Program-made: the position numbers and the translations under genes
Source: Vitis vinifera
Lineage: Eukaryota > Streptophyta > Magnoliopsida > Vitales > Vitaceae
DNA: 64,000 nucleotides
NCBI RefSeq assembly: GCF_030704535.1
Contig: NC_081811.1
Span: 2,181,501-2,245,500, forward strand
Direction: 5' to 3'
Notes under the pieces: generated by a model
Databases searched by the model: none
Told to the model about the DNA's origin: nothing
The model's input: only the letters and a program-made list of their open reading frames with translations
Shown here: in pieces, positions 1 to 14,100 of the stretch
Layout of the letters: the number at the start of each line of letters is the position of its first letter
Numbering within the stretch: the first letter of the stretch is position 1

Positions 1-825
1 TAAAAATGTTCCATATTAAAGATTGAAAGAGAATCCTATCATGTTTAATTTTATTTGTTTTTATTTATTTTTAAATATTTTATGCTTTTATTTTATTTTT
101 AAAAACCTAAAAAACTTCTTTAAAAATTGTTCTATATTTCACCATGTATTTAAAATATATTTTTAAAAACTGGAAACCAAAAATATTAAAAAATTTTAAA
201 AACAATTTTATCGGGAAATGTCAAATGGATTCTTTAAATTTTTAGAATTCAATCCAGATACAACCTAACTCAATCTTCAGTTAATTTGAGTCACTTTCTA
301 AAGAAATTTTTTGTATCATTTTTTTTTTTTTCATTTTTGAAAAACTATTTTTCTCCAATTTTTTTATGGAATTATTATTTTTATTATTTAAATTGAATGA
401 TTTTAGGCCTCTCACCCAAATATCTCTTCATTCTCTTTTAATTGGTCGGGGACGAAGCTATAAGAAAAAATTCTTAGACTCCACCAAAACAGTCCAAATA
501 AGAAAAGGACAAGTGGACAAATTCTTGTCTTTGATTTGTTGATCAGAATCTTAGGGCTACAACCTGGAATTTCAAAGGCCCATACACCACATATTTCGAT
601 GAATCCAGGATTCTCTGGATCAATCTATTGGACTCCAAAATTCCCATTTTCTAATTTCCCATTTTCCTTTTGAAAATTTTTGGTACCACCCGAATAATAG
701 CTGTGTAATATCTTACCATTTGAGGTCTGGGGTGGATAAGCACGAGATGATGTGATATTCACGAAAAGGGAAAGGGGGGATTTGAGGCTCGGAAACTTGT
801 TTTCTGATCTTGGTTTTCCTCTGAT
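1..825. other. AT-rich upstream region and 5' UTR of the first gene
   Basis: About the first 470 bases are very AT-rich with poly-A and poly-T runs. The part from about 600 to 825 has a more mixed composition and leads into the first ATG, so it probably holds the promoter and 5' UTR of the next gene. No other gene is seen; the antisense ORF over 625-882 overlaps the first coding exon and looks like a shadow. Confidence 0.5.
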
Positions 826-3800
826 ATGGCTGAGCTTTGTTTGATGGCCTGTCATGGGTATCCTCCTGGGCTTGTCTTTCACCCAGAACAGGGCATGTGC
901 AGGGTCTCCAAGGTAAATTTTCTGGAAGATTTACATGGTTATTGATAATTTTTTGTTTATTTTTCTGGGCTTAGTGATCTGGGTTGTTGGATTTGTTTCA
1001 ATTGTGCGTGGGATTTACTGGTTTTTTGTTGAATGGTGATTTTCTGATTTGGGTTGTTGAAATATGTTCTGAATTTCTGACTGTAATTGGGTTTGATCTG
1101 TTACTTATTTGTGGCCATTAGGTTACAGTCTGTTAATTGCTTTTGTTGGGTGGGTATTTATTTATTTATTTATTTTTTATTTCTGTAATTATTCATGATT
1201 TGTTGTTTATGATGATTAATCTTTTTCCTCCAAGGGTGATGTTATGCAGTGCTTGGGTTGTTGATATACGTGCCTGTTTCATGGGGTTTGTTGAGTTTAT
1301 GTTATATTCTGTAATTCTTATTGGGGTTTACTGTTTCATTCATATTTTGGTGGTGTTTCTTTCGGTGGTTGTTGATGGTATATTTATTGGGTTTAATCCT
1401 TCTGGTGATTTAGTTCTTACTACTGGCCATGTTGAGTTTCTCTTCCAATTTGTGATTAGTTTCAAGTTCTAATCATTTCCAAATGAACTTCACATAACAA
1501 GGCAAAGCTCAGGTTGTTTTACATGTGTATTATTTGAATTTATTATGTTGTGAGTTGGGTTTTTGAATTTTGAATTTCGACACATTTGTAATTCTGATTT
1601 TGTTGAGTTGTTGTCTGATGCCCTGGTTTACAACCTTAACTTTTCTTCTTCTTAACTGAGTTTCATAGAAACGTGGACACTTGTTTGTTAATCATATCAC
1701 TAGCTTGTTCAAACTATAAATCCATATGGGTTGTGATTATTAATTAGATGAAAATTTGTACTGGTTTTTATTGTTTATTATTAGGTATATGATGATTTTA
1801 TCATTGACTATTGTTGGCACACTCGCATGAAGATAAATCATAGTCCTTGTACTTCTACATTGTTAGCTTTAATAGAAAAGAATGTTTGCCTTTGTGCTTG
1901 TAAATTGTTCTGTTAGGTTCTTCATCTATGGCAGATGGGTTCTGTAGTTTATCTCTCTGGTATAATTATTGTGTTATCAGCACTTGTTGTAAATGAAAAA
2001 TTCAGTCCCTTTTGAGATTTTGAACTACTGATTCCTAATTTATATGCTACCTTTTGTATTCTTGGGTTGGTTATGCAATAGTTTTGGTGATTGGTCCGAT
2101 TCTTTCAATATCTTTTAGCAGGCTTGGTATATTGGATTATATCGTTATGTCATTGGATTATATCATTGGCTTATGTCATTTTTCAAATTTATAGACATCT
2201 TGATTGGTTAGAGTTTTATAATTATGATTGTTTAGGTGAGTTGTTTTGTTGATTTTACGGTCTTAATGTTAAGGTAATGATTTGCATTGGTTACTCGCAT
2301 TCTTAGTTGCTTCCATCAGATGATGAATTCTTGTTAATCTTTTTTTAACATAGGATTGTCAACCTCTTTTGGGAAGTCCTGGACCAAGACAAGAGTCGAC
2401 AAGATCGGGTCTTAATCTAAGGCCTCTTCAACGGGAGGAGACCTGGAAACCCTTGAGTGGGTTGTTGGAGTCTGACCAGTTTGTGAAGATTGATCAGACT
2501 GTTAGCAGACATGTGCTGCTTGATGCGCAAGGTTCACAGCTGATTAGTTTATGCGTTTTCCTTTAATGATTCGTATTTTTATAATTTGTCGCACACTACA
2601 TGAAATTCAAAACCATATATAATGAAATTTACTCTACCTTGCTATGTGCACATTTTTATGATATCTAATTTTTTCCACAATAGGCCAATTTCATATATGA
2701 TCGGTTAACAGATTTCAAGCAATACAGTTATAGCTATTGCTAGTGAGGTGGGACGCTCCTTCTCTTGGGTTCCTTGCTCAATTAATCATGCCACAAACTA
2801 GTTAGGCAAGCAATGATCGAAGTGATTGGATTTTTTTTGTTGGAGACTTTTTATTCTCCCAGAGTGTATAGAGTGGTTTTAACGTGTGTACATTGTTTTT
2901 CTGCTTTCTAATCAGCAATTGTACATTTTGGAAGGATTGCTTATCCTTCTCTGTATTTACCATTTAATGCAAGGAATATGTTTATTTTTTATTAAAATAG
3001 TTATTTTCATTTCTGGTCATGATTCAATTAGAGGCTGTGAATTTGTATTCAGATCTGATGCAAATCAAAGTAGAATTATTACATTTATTTGTTGTTTCTG
3101 AGTGCTCCCTGTACCTTTTGTTGGTCATCCCAGTTGCTTATTCTAAATTCAGTTACTCCCATGGGGTAGATTACTGTTTGTCAAATAGAACATCTAGGTT
3201 ACTGGAGAGTTCAGGGGCCTCTGTCTGGACTCTGGTGCAGTGGTAAACATCTCAGGCTAATAGACCTCTGCAGGTTCAAATCTTGACGACAGCCTCTTCA
3301 TTCATGATTGTCAAAGGTGAAGATGCCATCCAACTCTCCACTCTCAAAAACCTGCTTTGCCAGGATTAAATCTGAAGAATGACCTTTGGTTCATTAGAAG
3401 AATGTAACCCAGATAAGGATGCTGGTTGCATAAGCAAAAAAGGTAGGGAATCATAAATGGACATCAAGCTCTAGGAAAACAAGTGAATAACTTTCAAAGC
3501 AGATAATGATGGGTTTATTACTCTATTAATATAGCTTTGATCTATTACATATAGACTATTGCTAACTTAGTTGTGGCACAATGATCTAAAGCACTAAGTG
3601 CAGGGATGAGCATGGTGTGAGTGTTGGTGGTGAAAGAAATTCTTAAACAATAACTATGGCGTTGGATAGGATGATATGACTGAGCACGATTCAGGCAGTC
3701 ATACTTTCTTTTGTAGCATATCCTTTTTTTTCACTGTGATCAAGTATCTTATTTGCCTTCTTGTTTGGGCTGCAGACACTCTTCCAGGTTCGGTACTCTT

Positions 3801-6355
3801 CAGCCTTGCAATTGCTGAACAATGCACAAGACATGAAAAAATCCTGCAGTTCCTCATGTCCAGATCAAGTGAAATAGAGAAAGGTGAACTAGATTTATCT
3901 GTGCTATCTGATTTAATGGGAATTCAGGCATCTTCGACCGGTATGCAAGAGCAGCCAGTGGATCCTGGTTTTTGTTCTTGCTATCAGGATACTGAGGCTC
4001 AGCCTGCTCTTATTTACCCAAGTAGTGAACTTCATGCCCAGAAGCCATTTGTGGATTTTGTGGGGGATTTGGCCCGTAGTTCAAAACTTATCGTTCACCC
4101 AGATGGCCGAGTTTCATTCATGGGCACTGGAACTGAGATGAAGGATCTACTTTCAGTTGTTGCTGAGTTTTACTTATCAAAGAACTCAACTAAGCATGGA
4201 AAGCAGTCATTGCTGGTCCCCCACTTTACTAGGTACGGATAATTTGACACTCTCCTCTGTATAAAATGAAAATTTTATCTAGCAATATGTTTAGGCTAAT
4301 CCACAGCTTAGTACATATAAAAAAATTTATGAGTGTGGAGCTTGTTCCATGTTTGTACCTGCATGCTTCCTATTAATACCATCCTATGGATATGATGACT
4401 ATGTTGTAAGGTCAGCCTTAACTCTTTGATTTGATTTGTTAAATCTACTGGCCACCTCTTTGATTGGCCTTAGCTCCCAAATGGATGACATTTTCAATGC
4501 CTATTTCTATTAAAAGGAAAATTGAACTCTGGTATTTTGCCCCTTTTGTTAAGCATCCAGTCATACTTGAGCTTATTTTTGGTGGTAATGTTGTTTATTG
4601 TGGAATCAGAATATCTTGGATTACTTCGTTGAATCTCCCTACACACATGCACACGGCATTTTTCTTCCTGTTAAGCATCTAGTCATACTTGATCCCATTT
4701 TTGATACTATTGTTGTTTGTTGTGGAGTTGGGTTACTTGGTTGGATCTCTCTATCCCTTCTCACGCACATGCACCAATGGATTCTTCCTCTTTTTTTTCG
4801 AGTGCACATCAGGCCTTTTCTGTTGAAAAGAGAATGTAGACAATATATGAGGTTATTGAAGTGAAATGCCTGTTATACATGATAGGTTAAATTTAGTTTG
4901 ATATTTCATGTTTGATTGGATGATGCACTGTTGGAAGTTTTTGCTCTTAAATTGAATATCTCCCAAACATCTTATAGTTTTGCACTGAAATTGAGTTTTA
5001 TTCTTTTTTTTTTTTTTCAATTGATTTTTTTTGCTCGTCCTATGATCATTGTATCAAACAGGCTGGAGCGGGCTGATACCAAAGGGTCTTCTTTGAAGGT
5101 TGAAACTGTGGTTGCTCCTCTTAAGAGGTATTTGACATATCTATTCATAAAAAAGCTTTTAAATTTGAAGAGAACTTTTATTTTGCTTAAACTTACTGGA
5201 CCTGGTTCTTGCTCTAACAGGGTAATATTGGTCAGGGAATTGTTCAAAACTAGGCAATTATTTTTTTTTTCTTTTCATATTTTAAATTTCTGTTTTACTA
5301 TTTCTTCCCAAATGATAGCTTTAAGTGTCCAAGGTTATAAGATCTAAACCAGAAAGGGAATCCGCAATCTGGGAAAAAATTACAAAGCAAAATCACCCAC
5401 TTTGATTTCATGGAGAACAAGGTGAAATCAATATAGAATCAAATAGAAGTTTTGAATATTTTATATTTAATTTAAGTGTATTCTTGAATACTCTAGCGAG
5501 CTCCATCAAGTATTGTTAACAAGAACGAAAAAGTCCCACAATGATTTTCTCCATCATACCCAGGTTATTGGAATCAAATGCTGAATCATTTGATTAAGTG
5601 GTTGTTTTATTGTACTTCAATAAAAGAACCACAAGATGCTATGGTCTTTTACTTTTCTTAATGCTGATGTGGTGAGGGATTACGTTTTCTTGACCGACAT
5701 GGTGGAATTTCTCTAGATGGTATGCAAGCATGAATAATAAGTATAAACTTTTCAGATGGCTTAAGGTGTAATATTAGTTCATTCCTTTTGTAGTTGCTAA
5801 AACCTTCATTACCTTGCCCTTTTTTTCTCTTATGCATGTTACTTCTTTTGCAGTCCTGAGAAAACTAAGCTCAAGCCATCTCCAAAGAAGAAGAATGGAA
5901 GGAAGGGTTGCAGAGAGAGGGATCTCTACGAAAAGAACTATTTCCATGCATGTGAAAGCCTTTTATCCATAATGATGAACAAGAGGCAGCAACGCAAAAC
6001 AGCATTCCTTTCCCTAAAGAAATCTGGCCCTGAACTACCTGAGCTTCTGACCCAGTTCTCTGCTGGCATTGCTGGTACCGGCCTTGCTGTTCTCTTCTCT
6101 GTCATCTGTAAAGTAGCCTGTGGGAGGGTGCCTTTTTGTGCATCCAAATTCTTGAGTACCGGATTTGGGTTTGGCCTGGTTTGGCTGTCTTGGGCTGTGA
6201 ATAAACTGAGGGACACCGTTGTCCATATAAGCAAGAAGTCAGGCAAGTTAGCTTTGAAAGAAGAGGAAATGATGAAGAGAGTGGACAGAAGTGTGAATGA
6301 GATTTTCTTCAGAGCTGCAACAGTGATGACAGTCGCAGTGCTGAGGCTTGTATGA
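826..6355 (+). CDS. Uncharacterised plant membrane protein, 5 exons, 429 aa
   Basis: Coding exons are 826-912, 2354-2531, 3776-4232, 5062-5127 and 5854-6355. All introns are GT-AG, phases close, and the product is 429 aa. It starts MAELCLMACHGYPPGLVFHP. The middle (exon 3) contains a conserved-looking block around IAEQCTRHEKILQFLMS. Exon 5 begins with a lysine-rich basic stretch followed by two hydrophobic segments at about residues 331-351 and 362-381, so the C-terminus is probably a membrane hairpin. I do not recognise a named domain or enzyme motif. From memory it resembles an uncharacterised Arabidopsis protein encoded next to mitochondrial EF-Tu, which is also its neighbour here (convergent). 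The start is the first ATG in the frame that feeds exon 2. Function is unknown; the gene model is fairly secure, the role is not. Confidence 0.8.
3205..3300 (+). mobile_element. tRNA-derived SINE-like fragment in intron 2
   Basis: Within intron 2 of the first gene, a box-A-like sequence TGGTGCAGTGGT begins at 3233 and a box-B-like sequence GGTTCAAATCT begins at 3273. That spacing is right for an RNA polymerase III internal promoter. No cloverleaf with a clean acceptor stem was found, so a SINE head or tRNA relic is more likely than a working tRNA gene. The 3' end of the element was not located. Confidence 0.35.
4548..4791 (+). repeat. Two diverged tandem copies of a ~122-bp unit in intron 3
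   Basis: The segment starting GTTAAGCATCCAGTCATACT at 4548 recurs at 4670 as GTTAAGCATCTAGTCATACT. Similarity continues through a GTTGTTT(A/G)TTGTGGA block and a CACATGCAC block. Short ORFs across it also repeat, but they are intronic and are not considered genes. Confidence 0.65.
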
Positions 6356-8189
6356 CCGTCAAGATTAAGCAGAATGAAATACTAAATATATTGAAAAACC
6401 TTTTGAGGGAGAAGTGAGCACAATTGTACATGTCCTAGCTAAGCTGAGTGATGATGGAACGGGTTCTGCAGAGTGGGTGGGTTCAACTCAGAAAAATGCG
6501 CGGAGAAAGAGCCAAAGCTTTTGAAAGAATCCATCCAGTCTTGAGGTGGCCTCAATTTTGCATGAGCTTGGGCTGCAGCTGATCAGCAGTCGGCCAAGTT
6601 CTGTGGAAATTGATGTTTGGTTGGTATGATGCTTAATAACTGGAGGCGTATATGGCTAGACTCTACTTGATTCAAGCACTGTACATGCCGTAAAGTTTAG
6701 CATGAGTAATAAAACTATTTTTCGCCTTCATTCTTTCTTGTTCTTATTGATTTTTATTGAGTATGGTTGGCCCTTTGGAGCAGATTTTGGCTCATTTGGG
6801 GTCTGATCAGCAATCTGAAACATGAGATGTGACGAAATAGGAGTATGAACCTTTTCTGCTGCTCTTTAGGTTCAATTACTGAACCTGTACTGAGCTCAGC
6901 TGACTACCACTGGTATGAACCTTTATTTCAGTTTGCAAGTGGAAGATTGAATCTTTCCCCATTCCACATTTGGGTGGGAGAATGATGACCAAGAAACCTT
7001 ACATGGCAGAGCTCTTCAGACTTCTCATGAGGTTCCAAACCTTGAGGTGCTAACCGTCCCCACCCAACCAGCGCCAAACACCAGATAATCAAGGATATTC
7101 AACCAAATACAGGAATCAAACCCAGACCGTGTGCCTCAGTTGTCTCTGTCCTGAGATGAAGGAAAAGCTTCTTAACAGGGGATACAAGGGGCAACCTTAA
7201 AATTTGAGGGCTTGAGCAATTAAAAATCCATCCCTAACAGGCCATTGCTGCATTTTCTTGGGGCTGAATGCACCCTCATAACAGGCATCTCTTGAATTAA
7301 GAATAAATAACTTATGGCTGCGAGCATTGTCTTCAATTTGTTGTGAAGCAACTGAAGAAGAGAATATTAAGCACTAAATAGTGTTCTCTTTCCATGGCAA
7401 ACAAAACCATTTCTAAGTGTAAAATTTTATATAGAAAACTCAAATATTTACATTTACTCTTTAAAATAATCCATTTTGGACCTACTAAAATTGCATTACA
7501 CCACCCATGCTGAAGGGCCCATGTCAAAGCATTCTAGTCCTCTTCAAGGATTTGTAAAAAATGTATAAAGTTCTTTTTTGAGTTTATAGACCATTTTCCA
7601 TTCCTAACAACAGAGAACAGTCTTTAAGAATAATGACCAAGCTCATCCAAGCATTCTTTAGATATATTTCATATCAATTAATGTCAAATGTTCAAAATTA
7701 ACTTGAATCAAACACTCCTAGGTACCATAAGCTATTATCATTCAAACCAAATTGAAGAGACAAGCATAAATATTCAAACAATTTCTTCTACTTTATGAAT
7801 TCTTCCATTGAAGATCAGAGCAAATGAAATTACTCAACTTTGAACAAAGAGATAAGTTAGAATATGTAAATTCCCAAGCTGCCAGCAATGGTTCCTCGGC
7901 TGTTCTAACAGGATTTATTCATCAATAAACACAAATGGGGACCGTTTCAAAAGTGATCAAGACAGGTTGACTAATTATACACTAAAAAAAAACATTGAAA
8001 CAGAATTTTCTGTATAATTTGTAACTCATACGAGCTAATAATATCTTAATGCCGAAAACAAACAGATCAAATGCAGAGCATGTGCCCAATTACCAGATGC
8101 GTATTTCCAAGGAAAAGAAGTCCAGGTTTTTTTGGGGTGTCAACCCTTTCTTGCAAAAATAAAAAAACCTAGGGGACCCAAGACTGCAA
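6356..8189. other. Convergent intergenic region (3' UTRs)
   Basis: This lies between two convergent genes. The first few hundred bases are probably the 3' UTR of the membrane-protein gene (several AATAAA-like words near 6705), and the last few hundred that of EF-Tu. No coding signal beyond short random ORFs was seen. Confidence 0.5.
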
Positions 8190-11100
8190 TCAACTTATTA
8201 CTTTGGAAACTACACCTGCGCCGACTGTCCTACCTCCCTCTCTCAAAGCAAATCTTTGTCCTGTAAAATTGAAACCCAAAACAAAGTAACAAGATTTAGG
8301 GCTTTCCATTTTCCCAAATGCAAATGTATAATACTGGTTAAATATTATGAAAGAAAAATAACATAAATTGTTAAGATAAACTGCCATGTCATAAGAAAAT
8401 AAATAGAAGCTATGACCTTTCTATTTAAGGAAAAAAGAGAAGTGCAGTCAATCTCTCACACGACTTGAAAAAGCAAACATGACAGCATGTATTGGCATTG
8501 GTGTGGAAGTATGTATAGTGATTTGTGTCGCACCATCAACTAAATTTATTATGCAAACATGAAGACAAGCCAGAGCAAGTAGGTTGCATATTCAAATACA
8601 CAACGAAAAGAGTTTTGTATTACCTATCAAAAAACAATGGAGAAAAAAAAACTACAATGAAAAGAGCCACACCTCTTTTGTCAGTCATTGAATTTTTGAC
8701 AAAGATGAATGTGACACAAATTCAAGTGTTTTTCCATATGGCACAGAACACAGAAGTACAAAAACTACCAAACCATTTAGAATGTGATGCATGAAAAATG
8801 CAGGATCAAGCTGTTTTCAACCCTGCTTCCCCTTCTTCTCCATGATGAAAAGAGGCACAACATTTTCACCGTAGGGCTTCTCACAAAATCTAGCCCAGTG
8901 ACTACCACCCACCCCTCAATGAAATGTGCAAAACCAATAGTCCATAATAAGAAAATGAATGGAAAAAATAACTACTCAAAAGGAAGGGATGATGCAGAGG
9001 TCATCGTGTTTTAAGTTTCCCACCATGCAATCAACCCCACTTTTCCATTGGGCAAAATTCAACAGTTGCATGTTAAAAATGTTCACAAGTGCCATTAATT
9101 TGTGCTTACCAATATTACAAAGATGACAAATAAAATACAGTAAAAGCACCCTATTAGGAAGTCTAACAAAGTGGCATCTCCATCAGCAGGCATAATCAGC
9201 CTCACATAGATGGTAGTACTTTCAAAAATTTATTCTACAAAATAGTTAATGATATCAAAATAAATATCATAGGCAACTATGCTTTAGAGTTGAAGAGGTA
9301 AGTGAATGATTTAAAAAAAAAAAATTAAAATTTCATTTCCCAATCTTCCTATTTTTATTTGAAAGATTTAATTTAAAACATACCAGCTTCAAGAGGAACA
9401 GCAGATATCAACTCGAAAACTGCTGTAACATTGTCCCCAGGCATAACCATCTTAACTTCTTCAGGCAATTGAACCTTCCCAGTGACATCTGCAGTCCTCA
9501 TATAAAACTGAGGTCTGTAGTTTGTGACGAAGGCAGTATGTCTTCCACCTTCATCTTTTGTCAGGACATATATCTCCGCTTCAAACCTCTTGTATGTTTT
9601 GCAAGTACCAGGCTTGGCAATGACCTGTACAATAAAAAAAAGAAAACATTGAATCACATCCTTTTAACATAAATACTATTAACATAGTTTCAATTTCATA
9701 ACATATCATTTTAGGATAACCATATTTAATGTTTTAATGCTTCTTGTACTGCTAATCAAAACAAAAAAGAAAATGATCTTTTAGCAAATACACTGTATAA
9801 AAAAAGAGTTTATGCCTAAACTAAGGTGGTATAAGAGAAAGGTGGAAAATGGTTACCGAAAACTCTTTGACAGGAAAAGCTTTATTGTTGAGTTATAAGT
9901 ATTAGAAGTATCTTCTAAAAATCAAGTGTCAAATTTAACTACATAAAATTTTTTAAAAAATGACAACTAGAAAATTCATAGGATAAAACTGTATACAACC
10001 ATTTAAATAACCTATTTGTGATATTTTAATATAAATATTAATCTGATCCACACGAGGTCCCAAATAACTGTTCAACATATTTTTTGGGAAAAAAAGGGCG
10101 CCTATTAATAGAAAAAAAAAAGAAAAAGAATTTCAATTCTAATAATGCTTTCGATTTTGCAATTACATATAAGATATTAAAATCAGAACTTTTATTCTAT
10201 AGAAATTTTAGAAAATAAGTTTGCAAATATAATATATGTTTCACCTATAAGTTACATGACATATTAATGATGCATTATTATTATTACTATTATTATTGTT
10301 GTTATTATTAATTTTTCATAATAGATTAATATTCTAGAGCAGTTTAAGTATAATTGCAGACCTAAGACCCAAACAAATTAAAAACTAAATCAAGTTCAAA
10401 AACATTTAAAATATATTTATAAGGGGAAAAAATGACATAAAAATATCTATATGTTTTTTTATAAAGATTCAATATTTTAAAAAATTTAAAGATAAAAATG
10501 TAATCCAAAAATTATATATTCTTATAATTGATTTACCATGTTTAGCAATGTGAAAAGTCAAAGTTTTATTCACTTAAAGTCTGTTTGGAGTGATTTTAAG
10601 AGGGGCTCAAGTCATTTCCTCATAATTGGAAATGTTTTTCTTATAAAAATTAGGTATTTGGCAAACTTTTGAACAACACTTTAAAAAAAATAAAGAACTT
10701 GAACTGACACTATAAAAACACGTTTTTTTAGTACGTATCCAAACACGATTCTTTTTAGACACATTTCTAATGGAAACATTATTAACAAAACCGCTATAGC
10801 TAAAAACATTTTAACAAGAATCGCTCCCAAACATGCTCCTAATAAATAAATTTTGATAGAAAAATTAGTGATAAGTGGTGTGAAATTTTTGTTATCAAAC
10901 AAACTAAAAAAGTGGGACCCAACAATTCTTTTTGTGTGATATAAGGTGAAATACAAATGAATAAATATTTTTTCCTTAAAAACCATTTAAAAGTTGCATG
11001 ATGTGTGATAGTTAGAAAACTTGTGTCTTGAATTAAATAAATAGCAAGTAAATAACTGATGATACTCATCTAAGTAATTTAGACTATGCAGTAAAATAAG

Positions 11101-14100
11101 TTTGCAGCTTAATTAATCAATCCCATTACCTGTCCACGCTGGATGTCTTCCCGTTTCAGGCCACGAAGAAGAAGACCTACGTTGTCACCAGCCTAATAAA
11201 CCAAGCAAACCCTCTAAAATTCAATTTCTGCTGATCAAAATCCTTATTAAATTGAAGGAGCAAATGAAATGAGACACTTACTTGTCCTTGATCTAAGATT
11301 TTCTTAAACATCTCAACACCTGTGACTGTGGATTTCAAAGGACCACTCTACATAAAGAAAATCAATTTTTAGGATCAATCTTTTTATGGTTTGGTGTGAG
11401 ACTATAAAGATCACAATAGAACCAAAAGCACAAAACGCTTCATAACACCAAAAGTATCAAATTAAATTTGCATAGTCACACCTGTGTTAACCCCAAAATC
11501 TCAACTTCCTCTCCAACTTTAATTGTTCCTTGTTCAACACGACCAGTAGCTACTGTTCCACGTCCCTGTAATACAAAATAAAGCTCAAATGATGCTAAAC
11601 ATTGAGGAAACTACTTTAATAATCACAACAATAGGCTGCATGTTCACAGCCATTAATCATCACAACAGCCCATATGTTCAAAGCCTAATGTCATGGACTT
11701 GGGTGTTTCCTAAGCACCCATGTGACGTTAAGTCAACATTATTCAAACTTAGCTTGTTAAAGGAGACAATATGAAAGAATGGAAGCTTTTATTAAGCTCT
11801 CAAGTACTAAATGGGTCCAACACCTATTTATAGGTGACTATAGAGGTCCAGAAAATACACAATTCTAAAGTATCCTAACAAATCTAGAATACTTTAGAGA
11901 CTACCTAGATACAATTCTAAAATACTCTAGAGACTACCTAGATACAAGCTTTGTATGAGATGTATACAAGAATTCTCTAAACAACCCCAAAGACTCTCAT
12001 CCAACTTTAAAGCTGTGTGGATGGCTTTGGGTCTTTCTAGAAGCTTCCTGCCCCTGTATGAGCCCAAAGTTGGAGGTCAATAGACCAGAATGAGACACTA
12101 AGCAGCATAATTCCACAAAATCATATTTATAATTTTACAATATGACAATTTTTCTTGAGAATATACAACTCCATAAACATTAAATCAAAAGGTTCTGGTT
12201 TGTAAAAATGAAAAAAAAGAAGAAGAAGGTAACCAAAACACTTGCAATAAGTTACAATTGGTAGTAAAAATGTTTTTGACTTGCCTACACCACAAAACCC
12301 ATTGAATCTAAGACAACATTAAAACTGAGCTTGAGATTAAAGAAATTAGTTTATGCTGTTCAGTTTACCCCAGACAAATTGGCAAAATAAAACTGAGTCA
12401 AAGGAGAAAAACCATTGATGCAAATATGCAGTTCATAACTCCAAAACAATGTTGGACAAAAACAATGCCAAGTGAATGTCATATTACCTGAATTGAGAAA
12501 ACATCTTCAATTGGCATTAGAAAAGGCTTGTCAAGCTGTCGCACAGGGTCAGGAATATACTCATCAACAGCATCCATTAACTTCAAAATAGCCTGTTTTC
12601 CTATTTCTTCATTAGTTCCCTGTAAAGCGCACAAAGCCGAGCCCCGAATGATGGGAATTTCATCCCCAGGGAACTTGTAGAAGCTAAGAAGCTCTGCCAC
12701 AAGTACGAGCTCATGTGAAACGCTTTAAAATTTATGGTATCGCCTATGCAAGAATTATAAATGACTAAACAAGGGACCGCCTTACCACGGAGTTCCATTT
12801 CTACAAGGTCCACTAACTCTGGATCATCAGTAGCATCAACTTTATTTAAGAAACAGACCAATGATGGCACACCGACCTATAAGATGCGTGAAAAAAGGAT
12901 TCTTACACATATAACCATGTCATAGAAGCACATAACATAAGGGCAACGGCTAAACACAGTTCACAATCATTTAATAGTAAATTCCCAACCTGGCGTGCAA
13001 GTAGAATGTGTTCCTTTGTCTGTGGCATGGGCCCATCAGGAGCAGAAACAACCAGAATACCACCATCCATTTGGGCAGCTCCAGTAATCATATTCTATAA
13101 ATAATCAACCAATATCATCAGATTGATACATGAGTACAAAAAACACTCCAAACAAAGAAAAGGCTAACTGTGTATTAGAAGACAGCCCAGAAATGCAAAA
13201 TGTGAGAAGATGGTCCCTTCTATAAAAATACTGAATTCATCAATCCAAACAATCCAGTGTATTATGATATTACACAATTAAACTCCAGGATTATATGATA
13301 CCAAATATATGGTGCTAATCAAGTCATCATTAACATCCAAATGTAAGCTTTTTCTCACTGAAAAGTAAAAATAATAAAATTCAAGTTGAATTTTTTTGCA
13401 GTCTCTAGTCAAAGCACAGGGAATGCAATAAGTTGTAACATGGAATTGGATTTTCAGATGGCTTGCAGTCAATGAAAAGTAGTCAGCTAATATGTTTTCT
13501 AATGTAAGTGTAAAAATGAAAAATCCTGTTCATATCCAGAATCCCAACTATAGTCATTCTCTTGAACACTCTGGAATGTAGAGACAGCAAAAATCTCAAA
13601 TAAATTAAAATATTTTCTTTGTAAGAATATTAGTCATTTTCTTCTTCATTATACCTTCACATAATCCGCATGTCCTGGACAGTCCACATGGGCATAGTGC
13701 CGCTTAGCAGTCTCATACTCGACATGGGCCTGCAAAGTCAAATCCAATTTAGGTTAAGCTGTAAACAAAATTTCAGAGTTGTATATGTTAGGCTGAGCAA
13801 GAAAACAGCTACACTAATGTATTAATCTCAGCGTAATGAAACATAGAAACCAAGGAAAACAACAAGATGTCAACCGTTGCAATTGTAATTCCTCTCTTCT
13901 TCTCTTCAGGAGCCTTGTCAATTTCATCGAAGGCAACTGCCTTTGCTTTTCCTTCCTCTGCAAGCACCTACAAGAGGCAAAGAACGAGTTCAGGTACTAG
14001 ATAAATGAAAGAGTCCATGTTTCAAGCCAGATAATACTCATTCAAGGGAAAAAAACCATCTCCAAATTTTAAAAAAAAAGAGAGATAATAATAATAATAA

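Noticed and set aside
1137-1472. A 111-codon hydrophobic plus-strand ORF
   Set aside because: It lies wholly in intron 1 of the first gene, in T-rich DNA that gives hydrophobic codons by composition; no domain or splice context.
3233-3290. Functional tRNA gene
   Set aside because: A- and B-box-like words exist but no full cloverleaf or paired acceptor stem was found, so it is kept only as a SINE-like relic.
4464-4864. Two overlapping ORFs of 72 and 88 codons with similar sequence
   Set aside because: The similarity is due to an intronic tandem duplication, not to two genes.
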